Assembly: GCF_937616625.2 (NCBI RefSeq)
Contig: NC_065575.1
Location: 22,864,001-22,928,000 of the forward strand
DNA from: Mercurialis annua
Lineage: Eukaryota; Streptophyta; Magnoliopsida; Malpighiales; Euphorbiaceae
Reading direction: 5' to 3'
Length of the DNA: 64,000 bases
Under the pieces are notes generated by a model. It was given only the letters and a program-made list of their open reading frames with translations. It did not search any database and was not told where the DNA came from. Each line of letters begins with the position of its first letter. The first letter of the stretch is position 1. Below are positions 60,512-64,000 of this stretch, in pieces. The translations under genes and the position numbers were made by a program.

Positions 60512-60529
60512 AAATTCGAGGACGAATTT
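60512..60529. promoter_or_regulatory. Conserved tail hairpin of E4
   Basis: AAATTCGAGGACGAATTT, 7-bp perfect arms, between the pol stop and the polypurine tract; identical in E1 and E2. The remaining 3' untranslated sequence from 60431 shows nothing else. Confidence 0.87.
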
Positions 60530-60535
60530 TTAATT

Positions 60536-60547
60536 AGTTGGGGAGAA
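60536..60547 (+). promoter_or_regulatory. Polypurine tract of E4
   Basis: AGTTGGGGAGAA abuts the TG of the following LTR. Confidence 0.92.
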
Positions 60548-60697
60548 TGTAATATCCCGTAAAATTTTAATTTTATTTTGTTAATTTCCGACGTGGTTCC
60601 GGATGTGTTTTGAGGGGTATTTGAAGTTTCGTAAATTTTTGTGGTTCGATTCATTTTTGGTTCGGTTTAAAAAAAAAATAAAACTTCTTCTTTGGGT

Positions 60698-60947
60698 TGT
60701 GGTTCAACCGAAGTGGTTGAACCACTTTCGTTTGACTCAGGTCTCATTTGAGACCTGAGAAAAACGAAGGTTCCCGTTCGAGAATCCAAGGATTCTCGAA
60801 CGAGAATCCTTTTTCAGGCCTGATCCCGTTCGGGACCAGGCCCTTTCTCGAACGGGATCAGGCCAAATTTGGCCATTCCCGTTCGGGAACAGGCCCTTTC
60901 TCGAACGGGAACACGCCAAATATGGCCATTCCCGTTCGTGAAAGGTA
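60698..60947. repeat. Hairpin series in second E4 LTR
   Basis: Same hairpins as at 52358-52606. One arm base has changed (CAGGCC to CACGCC near 60914), slightly weakening the last hairpin. Confidence 0.87.
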
Positions 60948-61009
60948 ACAGCTTTTGGACCCCTTCGCCCAGCCCACTTCGCACTCATTTTCGACCCATC
61001 TCCTCTCGA

Positions 61010-61017
61010 TATTTAAA
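61010..61017 (+). promoter_or_regulatory. TATA-like box of second E4 LTR
   Basis: TATTTAAA at the position equivalent to 52669-52676. This LTR could drive the downstream unit. Confidence 0.6.
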
Positions 61018-62807
61018 GTCGACTTCTAAACAGAAAATCTTCACCACTCATCACTGAAACCCTAGCCGTTTTCCGCTTGTCATTTCGCTGAGTATCGAAG
61101 CTGTTATCATCTTCCAAAGATCGCTGTTCGGTAAGTTTTCTGATTCTTATGATTTCCAGATTTTGCTTTTGAACGTCATTGCGTAATTTGGTTCGTTCTC
61201 TCTCGTTTCTAGATCGAAATCAGAACCGTTTGATTCCAGACGATCTAGACTCACGTACCTACGTTTCCCTACCTCAGTTTCGCTGAACGGTACGCCGTCG
61301 ATCTCGTTCTAATCAATCCCGTTTCATCGTTTCGGTTTGCTATATATTTCTGTTTTGGCTTTTGATTTCTGCCGAACCATTTTGTTTCCCTTTGGCCATG
61401 GATTTGATTGTTTGGCTTATAGATCTCTAGGGTTAATTGTTAGTTTATGATTTCATGGAGTTATCAAACCATTTTCTATTTTCGTGTTGAGAGTTGGTTC
61501 GGCAGTAACGTTTAAGGTTTGATTCTTTGTGTTGAATGATTATGGGTATGTAGAAATTGTGTTATGTTGATTTGGATTGGTTTATGGCTATTAGGTTGCT
61601 TGGCTTTGATAAGATTGATGATTGAGTTTAGATTCAGAATCATAAAAATGGTGATTTGGTTGTTTGAGCATGGCGGGGTTTGTTCTTGTTTCAAATAGAG
61701 AAGATGGTTAATTTCCTAGGTTAATCACTAGAATGTTTTGTTCAAATCAAATAAATCCTTAGAGTTAAACTTTACAAAAATACTTGGATTTTATTTGATT
61801 CACAAATTAAATATAGAAAGCAATAGTTAATCATAATTAAGTTAATATAATTAGTCGGGTAATTATATTTGTTTTCAAATGTCGTTTTGTCAAAAGTTGG
61901 CTAAATTACAATTTAGCCCCTAAACTTATTTTATAACTTAATTAAGTGGATTTTTGGTTAATAACTTTATTGTTGGTTTTAATTATAAAGAAATGCAATA
62001 AATTGATTTCGGATATCAAATTGGCTAAAGTGCAATTTAGCCCCTAATTGGCAAAAGTACCATTTAGTCCCTACTTGGTTAAAATACAAATTGGTCCCTG
62101 AATTTTTATTTGACTTATACAATTAAGTTTTTGGTTCGTAACTTGGGTTACTTGAAATTGAAGTTATTGAGTTCCGCTTTTAAAATGGATTATTATTTTG
62201 TTAAATTGTTTTATAAATATAAACTCGGGTTTATATTTGATAAACGTTTTGAGTCGGATTAGACTTGGGTCATCCGACAAGTGAGGTTAGCTTGGTAGTT
62301 ATTGGTAACTCGGCTAACCCACTATTTGGAAATTATTTGTTATTTAAAGTTATTAAATAATATTTATAAATTGGATTTAAGCGGGAACTCAATAGACTTA
62401 TATTAATTGGGCTTTATTACCTTTTGGATATATTTGTGTTACTTTGGATTGTTATTTACTACATGTTAATTGTGCTAGTCTTATGTGGTGTCTAGTACTC
62501 TTTAGAGTTAGGGTCTGATTTTAATAATTATTTTATTTGTCTAGACTCGTCTACTGTTCGTGCTTCAGAGGCGAACCAGAGTTAGTTGCTTGCCGGTATT
62601 TCACGCGGATTAGCAAGCAGTGAGTTTATATTTACTATTTACCGCTTTATTAAGTAAATTGTTATTTTAATATTAAATATATATACTGTACGTATATTTC
62701 GAACTGTTTTTATATTATGGCTCTTAGTTGGAACGTGCTACCTAATGGGCATCATTAGGACTGCGTGCGCACCGGTATTGATCTGGGTAAGGTATATATG
62801 GAAATGT

Positions 62808-62929
62808 GGTAACTCGGTGTGAGCATAGCTCTCGGGACCAGGTAGAGTAACTCGGTGTAGCTCAGCTCTCGGGAATCTGGTATAAGTATGGTCAGTGGTA
62901 ACTCGGTGTAGCTCAGCTCTCGGGACCAG
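62808..62929 (+). repeat. Three-fold GTAACTCGGTGT repeat in second E4 LTR
   Basis: Same triplet as at 54467-54588, with one base change (GGGACTC to GGGAATC) between copies 2 and 3. Confidence 0.85.
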
Positions 62930-63516
62930 ACCTATTGGATTATGATTATTATTTAGAATTGTGGATTAGGGTTCCAACTATTATCTGTAATATCGTTATT
63001 AAATGTTTTAAACGTTTTAAAGGTTTTCCACTTAATAAATGTAAATAGTGGTATGAACTCATCTCAGTATATCTGACCCCGTTGTTTTCCAAATTTTCCC
63101 CAGGGTTATGATCTGAGAGAGTCTGGTGATCTCCGCATTTACTTTTCCTCGGAGGTTCCCTTTTATTTTAATAAAACTGTAAAACTGTTTTATTCATAGA
63201 CCGCAGTAGTAACTAGACGTCTTTGTTATTTTTATATATTTTGTCGGATTGGTTCGACTGGTTATATTGCTTTGGCATGTTAAATTATTTATATTTGTTT
63301 ATGATAAATCTATTTTAGACTCAGAATTGAATAAGCATGTTATATTAACTGTTGATCATTATAACTGCTAGTTTAGGTTGAAGTCTCGGTTGCCCCCGAG
63401 CATTGGTTTTCTGCAGGTTTATGTGTTTATGTTATTTGTAAGGCTAGCTACGGGTTTTGGTACTACATTACCCATACCCTAGCGCCGGTCGCGATTCATG
63501 AAAATGGGTCGTGACA

Positions 63517-63857
63517 AACTTGGTATCAGAGCTTTGGTTTCAAACCAAGGCCAATTGCTTGCTATGTGTTTACTCTGTTAAGTGTTGTTGTGTCTTAGGA
63601 ACTACTGCGGATATAGGATTCTGTCATGTCTTTAAAAACGTCATCTTTTGATTTTAAAACTTTCTGCCTACACCAATAGGATTGCGTCGAGTCAGTCATT
63701 GTACGTTGATTTGATGTTGTTAAATGTTAATTTTATTTCACTTGGGTGAACATTTTTATTGCTGTTGATTTCTTGGGAAATCCTATATGTTGCTTGTTTT
63801 GTTCATACTTGGGTATGAAATATCTGTTATTTAAATTGTGTTGTTCAATCTTAGGAT
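63517..63857 (+). other. Primer site and leader of the second E4 unit
   Basis: TGGTATCAGAGC at 63521-63532, then a leader matching 55192-55516 at a constant offset of 8341 bp. I saw no satellite or target duplication between the LTR and this leader. Confidence 0.9.
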
Positions 63858-64000
63858 ATGGACAACGTTATTCGTACTCGTGCTCGTGCTGCGGCAGAGC
63901 AAGAAGCTGTGGCTGATGATGCGATTTCCATTGAAGTCGATCAGAACGTACCACCAGTTCAGGCTAATGCTGGACGTGGTCGAGGTGGAGGTGCTGGCAG
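63858..64000 (+). CDS. gag, start of second E4 unit (cut by window end)
   Basis: The first 143 nt of gag, including the start of the Gly/Arg run, identical by eye to 55517 onward. Whether this copy carries the same frameshift and stop codons cannot be seen here. It is the better candidate for an intact gag-pol because the first unit is broken. Confidence 0.85.
   Translation, partial: MDNVIRTRARAAAEQEAVADDAISIEVDQNVPPVQANAGRGRGGGAG

Larger units (their letters stand above)
60548..63516 (+). repeat. Second LTR of E4, shared by two internal regions
   Basis: 2969 bp, the same LTR as 52209-55175 with about 15 scattered substitutions and a 2-bp longer A-rich run near 60670. It contains the hairpin series (about 60698-60947), the TATA-like box (61010-61017) and the three-fold repeat (62808-62929). 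Instead of a GTAAC duplication, its right end is followed directly by a primer site and leader. Confidence 0.94.
52209..64000 (+). mobile_element. E4: Ty3/gypsy chromovirus (Tekay-like) in tandem arrangement, partial
   Basis: Order: LTR (52209-55175), internal gag-pol (55176-60547), LTR (60548-63516), then a second internal region starting with primer site, leader and gag (63517-64000 and beyond). Domain order gag - zinc knuckles - protease - RT - RNase H - integrase - chromodomain identifies a Ty3/gypsy chromovirus; the long LTRs and tail hairpin favour the Tekay/Del group. Two internal regions share one LTR, so unequal recombination between LTRs (or nested insertion at an LTR) is likely. 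The coding region of the first unit has three lesions. The two LTRs differ by about 15 substitutions and a 2-bp A-run change by eye. Confidence 0.92.

Noticed and set aside
55490..60654. Other-frame and minus-strand frames over E4 gag-pol
   Set aside because: They are shadows of the gag, RT and integrase frames, which carry clear catalytic motifs.
63517..64000. A separate, independent chromovirus insertion after E4
   Set aside because: There is no second 5' LTR or target duplication between the shared LTR and the new leader; sequence runs on at a constant offset, favouring a tandem unit.

Overview
The window looks like heterochromatin from a flowering-plant nuclear genome. It holds no cellular gene, no RNA gene and no bacterial-type signal. 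About 39 kb is one AT-rich tandem satellite. The rest is transposable elements inserted into it: Ty3/gypsy chromovirus-type LTR elements with an initiator-Met-tRNA primer site (TGGTATCAGAGC), and hAT-type MITEs. I cannot name the species. The setting suggests centromeric or pericentromeric DNA, which is inference.

The satellite is built from two half-units of about 30 bp. Half A contains GGATTTGTTTCGTAACG. Half B contains GGCTTAAATCGCTAAAAAGG. They are joined by AAACGTTT-like links, giving 60-bp A-B units and roughly 90-bp A-A-B units. Over this lies a patchwork of local higher-order repeats: about 1407 bp (3.5-6.7 kb), 591 bp (21.2-23.0 kb), 2.15-2.2 kb (30.3-36.9 kb) and 4.3-4.4 kb (41.3-52.2 kb).

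Layout: satellite 1-7890; a complete non-autonomous LTR element (LARD-like, E1) 7891-14141; satellite 14142-14931; a minus-strand, internally deleted LTR element (E2) 14932-18191; satellite 18192-25696; a minus-strand solo LTR (E3) 25697-28325; satellite 28326-52208 carrying three copies of one 302-304-bp hAT-like MITE at the same place in each 4.4-kb higher-order copy; then a gag-pol chromovirus (E4) from 52209. E4 runs LTR - gag/pol - LTR - second internal region and leaves the window while still inside the second unit.

E4 encodes gag, two zinc knuckles, protease, reverse transcriptase, RNase H, integrase and a C-terminal chromodomain-like region, which suggests the Tekay/Del group. Its coding region is broken at three points, so this copy should not make its own proteins. 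E1 has no coding capacity but shares the primer site, part of the leader, the conserved tail hairpin and the LTR ends with E4, so it probably relies on related enzymes.

The most interesting observations: E2, E3 and E4 all sit at the same 5 bp of the satellite unit (GTAAC), and the MITE sits at the equivalent spot (TTCTTAAC). Each LTR family carries its own hairpin-dense, CpG-rich cassette, next to the TATA box in E2-E4. The solo LTR E3 has the octamer CCAAAGTA scattered 12 times over 1.1 kb. A TSD-flanked element (E2) has lost nearly everything except its 3' LTR. E4 is a tandem element with a shared LTR.
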